Positions 1-12,396 of a stretch of DNA of 64,000 bases are shown piece after piece. The notes under the pieces are model-generated. The model had not been told where the DNA came from. It saw nothing but the letters and a program-made list of their open reading frames with translations, and made no database searches. Position numbers and translations under genes: made by a program. Numbering within the stretch: the stretch's first letter is position 1; each line of letters opens with the position of its first letter. Source of the stretch: Dallia pectoralis (lineage: Eukaryota > Chordata > Actinopteri > Esociformes > Umbridae); the NCBI GenBank assembly GCA_029465975.1, contig CM055745.1, forward strand, positions 15,020,812 through 15,084,811, given 5' to 3'.

Positions 1-1706
1 GTGTCAAAATGTGCGTCCCGAACTCTATTTAGTTGGCATTGTTTTGTAGAAGGTTTCGTTATGTAGTTTACGAAATATTAACGATAATGTCGCTAATTAA
101 TCCCCATTGAAATACATTGACGGAATCTTCAAAACTAGAGTGTGAGAGCCCATTCAGCAGAAAATGTAGAGAACATTTGTAAACTGCTACTGCTGCCTGA
201 GTTTCAACCCTTTACACACAAATGGCATATCAAAACGTTCATCTATTTGTGCTGTCACTCAAAATGTTCAAATATAAGCTGTAACATATATATTTATTTC
301 GTTATGTCCTTTTGTTTCCAACTTGCGCCTCCCCATAGACATCCATAGAAACGGTGATTTTCTCCACTCTAATTTGAAAGCGATTTTTGGTGTTTTTTTG
401 TTCGTTTGTAAATTGTGATAGCGCCTACATTTCTGGGGTTACAGATACATGTTATACATCAAAATGTCCGCCTGGTTCTTAGGATTCTCATGATGTAATT
501 GTTTAAACTGTGTGAGTAAAACTCTGGTTAGTAGAGCTAAAAGTATACGACCATGTCTGAATCTTTTGAAATGATAGACAGTGAAGCAGCATTTTCTGGT
601 TGTTGATTGGCTAAATAGTAGGAACATTCTGGAAGGGGGGGGGGAGGAGGCAGCGCGCTCTGATATCGATGAGAACAGGTGTTCCTCCTGACAAAGGCAT
701 AGTTGCCTGGCCACAGCCAAATACACTGCCAGGCAACAGCCACAGACATATGCCTGCAGCAATCAAAGAATGAATGGGTAAGTTGTTTCTCTTGGTCTCT
801 GTTTACACGTTAGCATGTTAGCTAGCGTTAGCATGTTAGCATGTTAGCGTTAGCGCGCTAGCTAACGTTAGCATGTTAGCTAACGTTAGCATGTTAGCTA
901 GCGTTAGCATGTTAGCTAGCTAGCGTTAGCTACAGCTGCAGCATGAATGAATTGGTAAGTTCTTTCTCTGGGTCTCTGTTTACACGTTAGCATGTTACCT
1001 AGCGTTAGCGCGCTAGCTAGCGTTAGCAGTTTATAATGCTGTTTCATATGCTACTATGGTGCATGCAGCAGTAGTGTGTATTCATGAGTAATGACTGATA
1101 TGTTTAACACATTGTATACTATGGTGCATGTAGCAGCAGTGTGTATTCATGATTAATGACTGATAGGTTTAACACATTGTATACTATGGTGCATGTAGCA
1201 GCAGTGTGTATTCATGAGTAATGACTGATAGGTTTAACACATTGTATACTATAGGTTTAACACATTGCATATGCAGCAGCAGTGTGTATTCATGAGTAAT
1301 GACTGATAGGTTTAACAGTGTGTATTCATTGTATACTATAGGTTTAACACATTGCTATGGTGCTTGCAGCAGCAGTGTGTATTCATGAGTAATGACTGAT
1401 AGGTTTAACACATTGTATACTATGGTGCATATAGCAGCAGTGTGTATTCATGAGTAATGACTGATAGGTGTAATACTACCTTGCAGCAGCAGTGTGTATT
1501 CATGAGTAATGACTGATAGGTTTAACACATTGTATACTATGGTGCATGCAGCAGCAGTGTCACCTCAGTTTGGCAGTTGATATCAGTACACAGTCGACTA
1601 CGGGTGGCCGCAAGCACACATCATCACAATTTCAGCAGAAATTGTACGCTATCTAGTTATGTGTGCTTGACTATGGTCAAGGACACATATTGTAATCTCA
1701 CATATA

Positions 1707-1753
<47 letters not shown>

Positions 1754-1808
1754 CAATTTTGTCCCCGCCTACTCCTCCCACAGTTTTTGCACTAGATGGA
1801 CAAAAAAG
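1..1808 (+). repeat. Satellite unit 1 (left edge cut by window)
   Basis: Core 1 to about 780, including a G run near 637-646. GCTAGC/GTTAGC tract about 804-1030. 65-bp copies, some truncated, about 1055-1560. Conserved CACCTCAG block 1561-1709, a TTA tract 1710-1750 and a short linker to the next core. There is no second copy of the distal core segment, which is why this unit is short. Confidence 0.9.
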
Positions 1809-3673
1809 GTGTCAAAATGTGCGTCCCGAACTCTATTTAGTTGGCATTGTTTTGTAGAAGGTTTCGTTATGTAGTTTACGAAATATTAACGATAATGTCG
1901 CTAATTAATCCCCATTGAAATACATTGACGGAATCTTCAAAACTAGAGTGTGAGAGCCCATTCAGCAGAAAATGTAGAGAACATTTGTAAACTGCTACTG
2001 CTGCCTGAGTTTCAACCCTTTACACACAAATGGCATATCAAAACGTTCATCTATTTGTGCTGTCACTCAAAATGTTCAAATATAAGCTGTAACATATATA
2101 TTTATTTCGTTATGTCCTTTTGTTTCCAACTTGCGCCTCCCCATAGACATCCATAGAAACGGTGATTTTCTCCACTCTAATTTGAAAGCGATTTTTGGTG
2201 TTTTTTTGTTCGTTTGTAAATTGTGATAGCGCCTACATTTCCGGGGTTACAGATACATGTTATACATCAAAATGTCCGCCTGGGTCTTAGGATTCTCATG
2301 GTGTAATTGTTTAAACTGTGTGATTAAAACTCTGGTTAGTAGAGCTAAAAGTATACGACCATGTCTGAATCTTTTGAAATGTTTGACACAGACACTAAAC
2401 AGGAGGAACATTCTGGAAGGGGCGGGGGAGGAGGCAGCGCGCTCTGATATCGATGAGAACAGGTGTTCCTCCTGACAAAGGCATAGTTGCCTGGCCACAG
2501 CCAAATACACTGCCAGGCAACAGCCACAGACATATGCCTGCAGCAATGAAAGAATGAATGAATTGGTAAGTTGTTTCTCTTGGTCTGTGTTTACATGTGA
2601 GCATGTTAGCATGTTAGCTATTTAGCGCTAGCTAGCGTTAGCATGTTAGCTAGCGTTAGCGCGCTAGCTAGCGTTAGCATGTTAGCGTTAGCATGTTAGC
2701 TAGCGTTAGCGCGCTAGCTAGCGTTAGCTACTACTTTAAGTGTATGCATACATTCAGACAGCCTGCAGCCATGAATGGATAGGTAAGTTCTTTCTCTGGG
2801 TCTCTGTTTACACGTTAGCATGTTAGCTAGCGTTACAGCCGTTAGCATGTTAGCTAGCTAGCGTTGAATGGCTAGCGTTAGGTAAGCTTTCTCTGGGTCT
2901 CTGTTAATGACTGTTAGCATGTTAGCACGTTATGGTGCTTGCAGCAGTAGTGTGTAGTCATGAGCAATGACTGATAGGTTTAACACATTGTTAGCAGTGT
3001 GTATTCATGAGTATTGACTGCTGTTTAACCCATTGCATACTATGGTGCATGCAGCAGCAGTGTGTATTCATGAGTAATGACTGTATACTTATTTAACACA
3101 TTGTATACTATGGTAGTAGCAGTGTGTATTCAGTAATGACTGATAGGTTTAACACATTGTTTAACACAGTGTGTATTGTATGACTGATAGGTTTAACACA
3201 TGGTGCTATGTAGCAGCAGTAGTGTGTATTCATGAGCAATGACTGATAGTTTAACACATTGTTTAACACATTGTATACTATGGTGCTTGCAGCAGCAGTG
3301 TGTATTCATGAGTAATGACTGATAGGTTTAACACATTGTATACTATGGTGCATGCAGCAGCAGTGTGTATTCATGAGTAATGACTGATAGGTTTAACACA
3401 TTCATTGTATACTATGGTGCTTGCAGCAGTAGTGTGTATTCATGAGTAATGACTGATAGGTTTAACACATTGCATACTATGGTGCAGCAGCAGCAGTGTC
3501 ACCTCAGTTTGGCAGTTGATATCAGTACACAGTCGACTACGGGTGGCCGCAAGCACACATCATCACAATTTCTGCAGAAATTGTACGCTATCTCTAGTTA
3601 TTATTATTATTATTATATCAATTTTGTCCCCGCCTACTCCTCCCACAGTTTTTGCACTAGATGGACAAAAAAG
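1809..3673 (+). repeat. Satellite unit 2
   Basis: Same order as unit 1. The core differs near 2380-2400, where a short stretch replaces the sequence seen in the other units. The GTTAGC tract is split in two (about 2600-2740 and 2815-2885). The 65-bp copies (about 2930-3500) are the most irregular in the array, with many partial copies. The TTA tract is short (3597-3617). Confidence 0.9.
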
Positions 3674-6031
3674 GTGTCAAAATGTGCGTCCCGAACTCTA
3701 TTTAGTTGGCATTGTTTTGTAGAAGGTTTCGTTATGTAGTTTACGAAATATTAACGATAATGTCGCTAATTAATCCCCATTGAAATACATTGACGGAATC
3801 TTCAAAACTAGAGTGTGAGAGCCCATTCAGCAGAAAATGTAGAGAACATTTGTAAACTGCTACTGCTGCCTGAGTTTCAACCCTTTACACACAAATGGCA
3901 TATCAAAACGTTCATCTATTTGTGCTGTCACTCAAAATGTTCAAATATAAGCTGTAACATATATATTTATTTCGTTATGTCCTTTTGTTTCCAACTTGCG
4001 CCTCCCCATAGACATCCATAGAAACGGTGATTTTCTCCACTCTAATTTGAAAGCGATTTTTGTGTTTTTTTGTTCGTTTGTAAATTGTGATAGCGCCTAC
4101 ATTTCTGGGGTTACAGATACATGTTATACATCAAAATGTCCGCCTGGTTCTTAGGATTCTCATGATGTAATTGTTTAAACTGTGTGAGTAAAACTCTGGT
4201 TAGTAGAGCTAAAAGTATACGACCATGTCTGAATCTTTTGAAATGATAGACAGTGAAGCAGCATTTTCTGGTTGTTGATTGGCTAAATAGTAGGAACATT
4301 CTGGAAGGGGGGGGGGGAAGGAGGCAGCGCGCTCTGATATCGATGAGAACAGCTGGTCCTCCTGACAAAGGCATAGCTGCCAGGCAACAGCCACAGACAC
4401 TGCAATCAACAGCCACAGACATATCCTGCAGTGTTGGGTTTGTTTACACGTAGCGCCTCCATTTCTGGGGTTACAGATACATGTTATACATCAAAATGTC
4501 CGCATGTTCTTAGGATTCTCATGATGTAATTGTTTAAACTGTGTGAGTAAAACTCTGGTTAGTAGAGCTAAAAGTATAGACCATGTCTGAATCTTTTGAA
4601 ATGATAGACAGTGAAGCAGCATTTTCTGGTTGTTGATTTAAATAGTAGGAACATTCTGGAAGGGGCGGGGGAAGGAGGCAGCGCGCTCTGATATCGATGA
4701 GAACAGCTGGTCCTCCTGACAAAGGCATGGCTGCCAGGCAACAGCCACAGACACTGCAAGTTTATGCAGCCATTCAGACAGCCTGCAGCGATGAATGAAT
4801 GAATGGGTAAGTTCTTTCTCTGGGTCTCTGTTTACACGTTAGCATGTTTAGCTAGCGTTAGCTAGCGTTAGCGCGCTAGCTAACGTTAGCATGTTAGCTA
4901 ACGTTAGCATGTTAGCTAGCGTTAGCTAGCTAGCTGTTAGCTGTAAGTTTATGCATACATTAGACAGCCTGCAGCAATGAATGGATTGGTAAGTTCTTTC
5001 TCTGGGTCTCTGTTTACACGTTAGCATGTTACCTAGCGTTAGCGCGCTAGCTAGCGTTAGCAGTTTATAATGCTGTTTCATATGCTACTATGGTGCATGC
5101 AGCAGTAGTGTGTATTCATGAGTAATGACTGATAGGTTTAACACATTGTATACTATGGTGCATGTAGCAGCAGTGTGTATTCATGAGTAATGACTGATAG
5201 GTTTAACACATTGTATACTATGGTGCATGTATGAGTAATGCAGCAGTGTGTATTCATGAGTAATGACTGATAGGTTTAACCCATTGCATACTATGGTGCA
5301 TGTAGCTGTAGTGTGTATTCATGAGTAATGACTGATAGGTTTAACACATTGCATACTATGGTGCTTGCAGCAGCAGTGTGTATTCATGAGTAATGACTGA
5401 TAGGTTTAACACATTGTATACTATGGTGGTTTAACACATTGTATACTATGGTGCATTGCAGCAGTGTGTATGTATGAGTAATGACTGATAGGTTTAACAC
5501 ATTAAACATACTATTGGTGCAGGTAGCAGCAGTGTGTGTTCATGAGTAATGACGGATAGGTTTAACACATTTGTATACTATGAGCTTGACTGCCAGGTTA
5601 ATACATGTAGCAGTAGTGTGTATTCATGAGTAATGACTGATAGGTTTAACACATTGCATACTATGGTGCATGTAGCAGCAGTGTGTATTCATGAGTAATG
5701 ACTGATAGGTTTAACACATTGTATACTATTGTCCATGCAGCAGCAATGTGTATTCATCAGTAATGACGGATAGGTTTAACACATTGTATACTATGGTGCT
5801 TGCAGCAGTAGTGTGTATTCATGAGTAATGACTGATAGGTTTAACACATTGTATACTATGGTGCATGTAGCAGCAGTGTCACCTCAGTTTGGCAGTTGAC
5901 ATCAGTAAACAGTCGACTACGGGTGGCCGCAAGCACACATCATCACAATTTCAGCAGAAATTGTACGCTATCTAGTTATTATTATGTGTGCTTGACTATG
6001 GTCAAGGACACATATTGTAATCTCACATATA

Positions 6032-6075
<44 letters not shown>

Positions 6076-6130
6076 CAATTTTGTCCCCGCCTACTCCTCC
6101 CACAGTTTTTGCACTAGATGGACAAAAAAG
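3674..6130 (+). repeat. Satellite unit 3, with duplicated core segment
   Basis: Core 3674 to about 4440, followed by a second, diverged copy of its distal part at about 4448-4760 (the stretch from TTTCTGGGGTTACAG to the ACAGCCACAG repeats). GTTAGC tract about 4835-5065, 65-bp copies about 5088-5875, conserved block 5878-6031, TTA tract 6032-6072. The extra segment and more 65-bp copies explain the jump in period to 2457 bases. Confidence 0.9.
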
Positions 6131-8588
6131 GTGTCAAAATGTGCGTCCCGAACTCTATTTAGTTGGCATTGTTTTGTAGAAGGTTTCGTTATGTAGTTTA
6201 CGAAATATTAACGATAATGTCGCTAATTAATCCCCATTGAAATACATTGACGGAATCTTCAAAACTAGAGTGTGAGAGCCCATTCAGCAGAAAATGTAGA
6301 GAACATTTGTAAACTGCTACTGCTGCCTGAGTTTCAACCCTTTACACACAAATGGCATATCAAAACGTTCATCTATTTGTGCTGTCACTCAAAATGTTCA
6401 AATATAAGCTGTAACATATATATTTATTTCGTTATGTCCTTTTGTTTCCAACTTGCGCCTCCCCATAGACATCCATAGAAACGGTGATTTTCTCCACTCT
6501 AATTTGAAAGCGATTTTTGTGTTTTTTTGTTCGTTTGTAAATTGTGATAGCGCCTACATTTCTGGGGTTACAGATACATGTTATACATCAAAATGTCCGC
6601 CTGGTTCTTAGGATTCTCATGATGTAATTGTTTAAACTGTGTGAGTAAAACTCTGGTTAGTAGAGCTAAAAGTATACGACCATGTCTGAATCTTTTGAAA
6701 TGATAGACAGTGAAGCAGCATTTTCTGGTTGTTGATTGGCTAAATAGTAGGAACATTCTGGAAGGGGCGGGGGAAGGAGGCAGCGCGCTCTGATATCGAT
6801 GAGAACAGCTGGTCCTCCTGACAAAGGCATAGCTGCCAGGCAACAGCCACAGACACTGCAATCAACAGCCACAGACATATCCTGCAGCAAAGAAAGAATT
6901 TATTTGTTCGTTTGAATGGGTAAGTTCATTTCTGGGGTTACAGATACATGTTTACATCAAAATGTCCGCCTGGTTCTTAGGATTCTCATGATGTAATTGT
7001 TTAAACTGTGTGAGTAAAACTCTGGTTAGTAGAGCTAAAAGTAGTTTATGACCATGTCAGAAGCTTTTGAAATGAATGGACAGTGAAGCAGCATTTTCTG
7101 GGTCTCTGATTGGCTAAATGTTAGGAACATTCTGGAAGGGGGGGGGAAGGAGGCAGCGCGCTCTGATATCGATGAGAACAGCTGTTCCTCCTGACAAAGG
7201 CATAGCTGCCAGGCAACAGCCACAGACACTGCATAACAGCCACAGACATAGCCTGCAGCAATGAATGAATGGGTAAGTTCTTTCTCTGGGTCTCTGTTTA
7301 CACGTTAGCATGTTAGCTAGCGTTAGCGCGCTAGCTAGCGTTAGCATGTTAGCTAACGTTAGCATGTTAGCTAACGTTAGCATGTTAGCTAGCGTTAAGT
7401 TTATGCATACATTCAGACAGCCTGCAGCATGAATGGATGGGTAAGTTCTTTCTCTGGGTCTCTGTTTACACGTTAGCATGTTACCTAGCGTTAGCGCGCT
7501 AGCTAGCGTTAGCAGTTTATAATGCTGTTTCATATGCTACTATGGTGCATGCAGCAGTAGTGTGTATTCATGAGTAATGACTGATATGTTTAACACATTG
7601 TATACTATGGTGCATGTAGCAGCAGTGTGTATTCATGATTAATGACTGATAGGTTTAACACATTGTATACTATGGTGCATGTAGCAGCAGTGTGTATTCA
7701 TGAGTAATGACTGATAGGTTTAACCCATTGCATACTATATGGTTTAACATATACTATGGCTGCAGCAGCAGTGTGTATTCATGAGTAATGACTGATAGGT
7801 TTAACACATTGTATACTATGGTGCTTGCAGCAGCAGTGTGTATTCATGAGTAATGACTGATAGGTTTAACACATTGTATACTATGGTGGTTTAACACATT
7901 GTATACTATGGTGCTTGCAGCAGTGTGTATTCATGAGTAATGACTGATAGGTTTAACACATTGGATACTATGGTGCAGGTAGCAGCAGTGTGTGTTCATG
8001 AGTAATGACTGATAGGTTTAACTATGGTGCATGTAGTGTGTACATTGTATACTATGACTGTAGGTTTAACACATTGTATACTATGGTGCATGTAGCAGCA
8101 GTGTGTATTCATGAGTAATGACTGATAGGTTTAACACATTGTATACTATTATGGTCCATGCAGCAGCAAGTGTGTATTCATGAGTAATGACTGATAGGTT
8201 TAACACATTGTATACTATGGTGCTTGCAGCAGTAGTGTGTATTCATGAGTAATGACTGATAGGTTTAACACATTGTATACTATGGTGCATGCAGCAGCAG
8301 TGTGTATTCATGAGTAATGACTGATAGGTTTCAGTTTGGCAGTTGTCATCAGTAGTTGAACAGTCGACTACGGGTGGCCGCAAGCACACATCATCACAAT
8401 TTCAGCAGAAATTGTACGCTATCTAGTTATTATTATGTGTGCTTGACTATGGTCAAGGACACATATTGTAATCTCACATATATATATATATTATTATTAT
8501 TATTATTTAATTATTATTATTATTATTATTATATCAATTTTGTCCCCGCCTACTCCTCCCACAGTTTTTGCACTAGATGGACAAAAAG
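6131..8588 (+). repeat. Satellite unit 4, with duplicated core segment
   Basis: Core 6131 to about 6890, second distal-core copy about 6926-7262, GTTAGC tract about 7302-7515, 65-bp copies about 7536-8330, a modified conserved block about 8330-8487 and a TTA tract interrupted by TTTAA (8488-8532). Its length is within one base of unit 3. Confidence 0.9.
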
Positions 8589-11304
8589 GTGTCAAAATGT
8601 GCGTCCCGAACTCTATTTAGTTGGCATTGTTTTGTAGAAGGTTTCGTTATGTAGTTTACGAAATATTAACGATAATGTCGCTAATTAATCCCCATTGAAA
8701 TACATTGACGGAATCTTCAAAACTAGAGTGTGAGAGCCCATTCAGCAGAAAATGTAGAGAACATTTGTAAACTGCTACTGCTGCCTGAGTTTCAACCCTT
8801 TACACACAAATGGCATATCAAAACGTTCATCTATTTGTGCTGTCACTCAAAATGTTCAAATATAAGCTGTAACATATATATTTATTTCGTTATGTCCTTT
8901 TGTTTCCAACTTGCGCCTCCCCATAGACATCCATAGAAACGGTGATTTTCTCCACTCTAATTTGAAAGCGATTTTTGGTGTTTTTTTGTTCGTTTGTAAA
9001 TTGTGATAGCGCCTACATTTCTGGGGTTACAGATACATGTTATACATCAAAATGTCCGCCTGGTTCTTAGGATTCTCATGATGTAATTGTTTAAACTGTG
9101 TGAGTAAAACTCTGGTTAGTAGAGCTAAAAGTATACGACCATGTCTGAATCTTTTGAAATGATAGACAGTGAAGCAGCATTTTCTGGTTGTTGATTGGCT
9201 AAATAGTAGGAACATTCTGGAAGGGGCGGGGGAAGGAGGCAGCGCGCTCTGATATCGATGAGAACAGCTGGTCCTCCTGACAAAGGCATAGCTGCCAGGC
9301 AACAGCCACAGACACTGCAATCAACAGCCACAGACATATCCTGCAGCAAAGAAAGATTTTTGGTGTTTCTTTGTTCGTTTGTAAATGGATAGCGCCTCCA
9401 TTTCTGGGGTTACAGATACATGTTATACATCAAAATGTCCGCCTGGTTCTTAGGATGTTCTCATGATGTAATTGTTTAAACTGTGTGAGTAAAACTCTGG
9501 TTAGTAGAGCTAAATTCAGACCATGTCTGAATCTTTTGAATGATAGACAGTGAAGCAGCATTTTCTGGGTCTTGATTTAAATAGTAGGAACATTCTGGAA
9601 GGGGCGGGGGAAGGAGGCAGCGCGCTCTGATATCGTTAGAACATGTTCCTCCTGACAAAGGCATGGCTGCCAGGCAACAGCCACAGACACTGCAAGTTTA
9701 TGCAGCCACAGACATAGCCTGCAGCGATGAATGAATGAATGGGTAAGTTCTTTCTCTGGGTCTCTGTTTACACGTTAGCATGTTAGCTAGCGTTAGCGCG
9801 CTAGCTAGCGTTAGCATGTTAGCTAGCTAACGTTAGCATGTTAGCTAACGTTAGCATGTTAGCTAGCGTTATAGCTAGCGTTAGCTACATTCTAGACAGC
9901 CTGCAGCATGAATGGATTGGTAAGTTCTTTCTCTGGGTCTCTGTTTACACGTTAGCATGTTACCTAGCGTTAGCGCGCTAGCTAGCGTTAGCAGTTTATA
10001 ATGCTGTTTCATATGCTACTATGGTGCATGCAGCAGTAGTGTGTATTCATGAGTAATGACTGATATGTTTAACACATTGTATACTATGGTGCATGTAGCA
10101 GCAGTGTGTATTCATGATTAATGACTGATAGGTTTAACACATTGTATACTATGGTGCATGTAGCAGCAGTGTGTATTCATGAGTAATGACTGATAGGTTT
10201 AACCCATTGCATACTATGGTGCATGTAGCAGCAGTGTGTATTCATGAGTAATGACTGATAGGTTTAACACATTGCATACTATGGTGCTTGCAGCAGCAGT
10301 GTGTATTCATGAGTAATGACTGATAGGTTTAACACATTGTATACTATGGTGGTTTAACACATTGTATACTATGGTGCATTAGCAGCAGTGTGTATTCATG
10401 AGTAATGACTGATAGGTTTAACACATTGTATACTATGGTGCAGGTAGCAGCAGTGTGTGTTCATGAGTAATGACTGGATAGGTTTAAACATTTGTATACT
10501 ATGGTGCATTGTAGCAGTAGTGTGTATTCATGAGTAATGACTGATAGGTTTAACACATTGCATACTATGGTGCATGTAGCAGCAGTGTGTATTCTGAGTA
10601 ATGACTGATAGGTTTAACACATTGTATACTAAGGTACCATGCAGCAGCCATGTTTATTCATAACAAGTAATGACTGGATAGGTTTAACACATTGTATACT
10701 ATGGTGCTTGCAGCAGTAGTGTGTATTCATGAGTAATGACTGATAGGTTTAACACATTGTATACTATGGTGGTTTAACACATTGTATACTATGGTGCTTG
10801 CAGCAGTGTGTATTCATGAGTAATGACTGATAGGTTTAACACATTGGATACTATGGTGCAGGTAGGCGCAGTGTGTGTAGAGTAATGACGGATAGGTTTA
10901 ACACATTTGTATACTATGGTGCATGTAGCAGTAGTGTGTATTCATGAGTAATGACTGATAGGTTTAACACATTGCATACTATGGTGCATGTAGCAGCAGT
11001 GTGTATTCATGAGTAATGACTGATAGGTTTAACACATTGTATACTATGGTGCATGCAGCAGCAAGTGTGTATTCATCAGTAATGACTGATAGGTTTAACA
11101 CATTGTATACTATGGTGCTTGCAGCAGCAGTGTGTATTCATGAGTAATGACTGATAGGTTTAACACATTGTATACTATGGTGCATGTAGCAGCAGTGTCA
11201 CCTCAGTTTGGCAGTTGACATCAGTAAACAGTCGACTACGGGTGGCCGCAAGCACACATCATCACAATTTCAGCAGAAATTGTACGCTATCTAGTTATTA
11301 TTAT
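8589..11304 (+). repeat. Satellite unit 5 (runs into assembly gap)
   Basis: Core 8589 to about 9350, second distal-core copy about 9386-9728, GTTAGC tract about 9772-9990, the longest run of 65-bp copies (about 10015-11190) and the conserved block 11199-11304. The sequence is lost just as the TTA tract begins. Confidence 0.9.
10015..11198 (+). repeat. 65-bp minisatellite (best-developed run)
   Basis: About 18 copies of a 65-bp monomer containing CAGCAGTGTGTATTCATGAG and TTTAACACATTGTATACTAT. Variants include GTATAC/GCATAC, TGCATG/TGCTTG and a recurrent partial copy GGTTTAACACATTGTATAC. Smaller runs of the same monomer lie at about 1055-1560, 2930-3500, 5088-5875, 7536-8330 and 11858-12298. 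Confidence 0.9.
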
Positions 11305-11804
11305 NNNNNNNNNNNNNNNNNNNNNNNNNNNNNNNNNNNNNNNNNNNNNNNNNNNNNNNNNNNNNNNNNNNNNNNNNNNNNNNNNNNNNNNNNNNNNNNN
11401 NNNNNNNNNNNNNNNNNNNNNNNNNNNNNNNNNNNNNNNNNNNNNNNNNNNNNNNNNNNNNNNNNNNNNNNNNNNNNNNNNNNNNNNNNNNNNNNNNNNN
11501 NNNNNNNNNNNNNNNNNNNNNNNNNNNNNNNNNNNNNNNNNNNNNNNNNNNNNNNNNNNNNNNNNNNNNNNNNNNNNNNNNNNNNNNNNNNNNNNNNNNN
11601 NNNNNNNNNNNNNNNNNNNNNNNNNNNNNNNNNNNNNNNNNNNNNNNNNNNNNNNNNNNNNNNNNNNNNNNNNNNNNNNNNNNNNNNNNNNNNNNNNNNN
11701 NNNNNNNNNNNNNNNNNNNNNNNNNNNNNNNNNNNNNNNNNNNNNNNNNNNNNNNNNNNNNNNNNNNNNNNNNNNNNNNNNNNNNNNNNNNNNNNNNNNN
11801 NNNN
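11305..11804. other. Assembly gap (500 N)
   Basis: Exactly 500 undetermined bases, so probably a nominal gap size rather than a measured one. It opens at the start of a TTA microsatellite and closes just before another run of 65-bp copies. At least one core is missing, and the true array is probably longer than shown. Confidence 1.
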
Positions 11805-12396
11805 AATACTAAAGCATGTGAATTGTTGCTGCTTGCTCTCCCTCCCTTTAGGCATCCCCCATTGTATACTATGGTGCTTGCAGCAGTAGTGTGTAGTCAT
11901 GAGCAATGACTGATAGGTTTAACACATTGCATACTATCTGGTTCTGTGTATTCATGAGTATTGACTGATAGGTTTAACACATTGTATACTATGGTGCATG
12001 CAGCAGCAGTGTGTATTCATGAGTAATGACTGATATGTTTAACACATTTGTATACTATGGTGATTTAACACATTGTATACTATGGTGCATGTAGCAGCAG
12101 TGTGTATTGATGAGTAATGACTGATAGGTTTAACACATTGCATACTAAGGTGCATATAGCAGTAGTGTGTATTCATGAGTATTGACTGCTAGGTTTAACA
12201 CATTGTATACTATGGTCCTGCAGCATCAGTGTGTATTCATGAGTAATGACTGATAGGTTTAACACATTGTATACTATGGTGCATGCAGCAGCAGTGTCAC
12301 CTCAGTTTGGCAGTTGATATCAGTACACAGTCGACTGCGGGTGGCCGCAAGCACACATCATCACAATTTCAGCAGAAATTGTACGCTATCTAGTTA
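11805..12396 (+). repeat. Terminal partial satellite unit
   Basis: About 50 bases of sequence not seen in the other units (11805-11855) are followed by 65-bp copies (about 11858-12298) and one last conserved CACCTCAG block ending at 12396. That is the point where the TTA tract starts in other units. Non-satellite DNA begins immediately after. Confidence 0.85.

Larger units (their letters stand above)
1..12396. repeat. Higher-order tandem satellite array (units about 1.8-2.5 kb)
   Basis: Long units repeat head to tail; the same core block begins at 1, 1809, 3674, 6131 and 8589, giving periods of 1808, 1865, 2457 and 2458 bases. Each unit has, in order, a near-identical core, a tract built from GCTAGC/GTTAGC words, a run of 65-bp minisatellite copies, a conserved block beginning CACCTCAGTTTGGCAG, and a TTA microsatellite. 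Unit length varies mainly through the number of 65-bp copies and an extra copy of a core segment. The array starts before the window and ends cleanly at 12396, where the conserved block passes straight into unrelated DNA. The short reading frames in the cores recur only because the DNA is conserved; I see no evidence that they encode protein. Confidence 0.95.

Noticed and set aside
142..348. A 68-codon frame identical in five satellite units (142, 1950, 3815, 6272, 8730)
   Set aside because: It begins with GTG, has no ATG or splice context and is identical only because the surrounding satellite core is identical at the DNA level. Conservation extends equally into non-coding flanks.
439..762. 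Repeated 97-121-codon minus-strand frames in satellite cores
   Set aside because: Length and sequence shift between units through indels in the G run, so the frame is not maintained.
804..1030. Telomere-like repeat (TTAGC words)
   Set aside because: The words are not in a simple tandem register and differ from the vertebrate TTAGGG; they form a palindromic satellite tract.
11215..11906. Long open frames across the N gap
   Set aside because: They are artefacts of undetermined bases.
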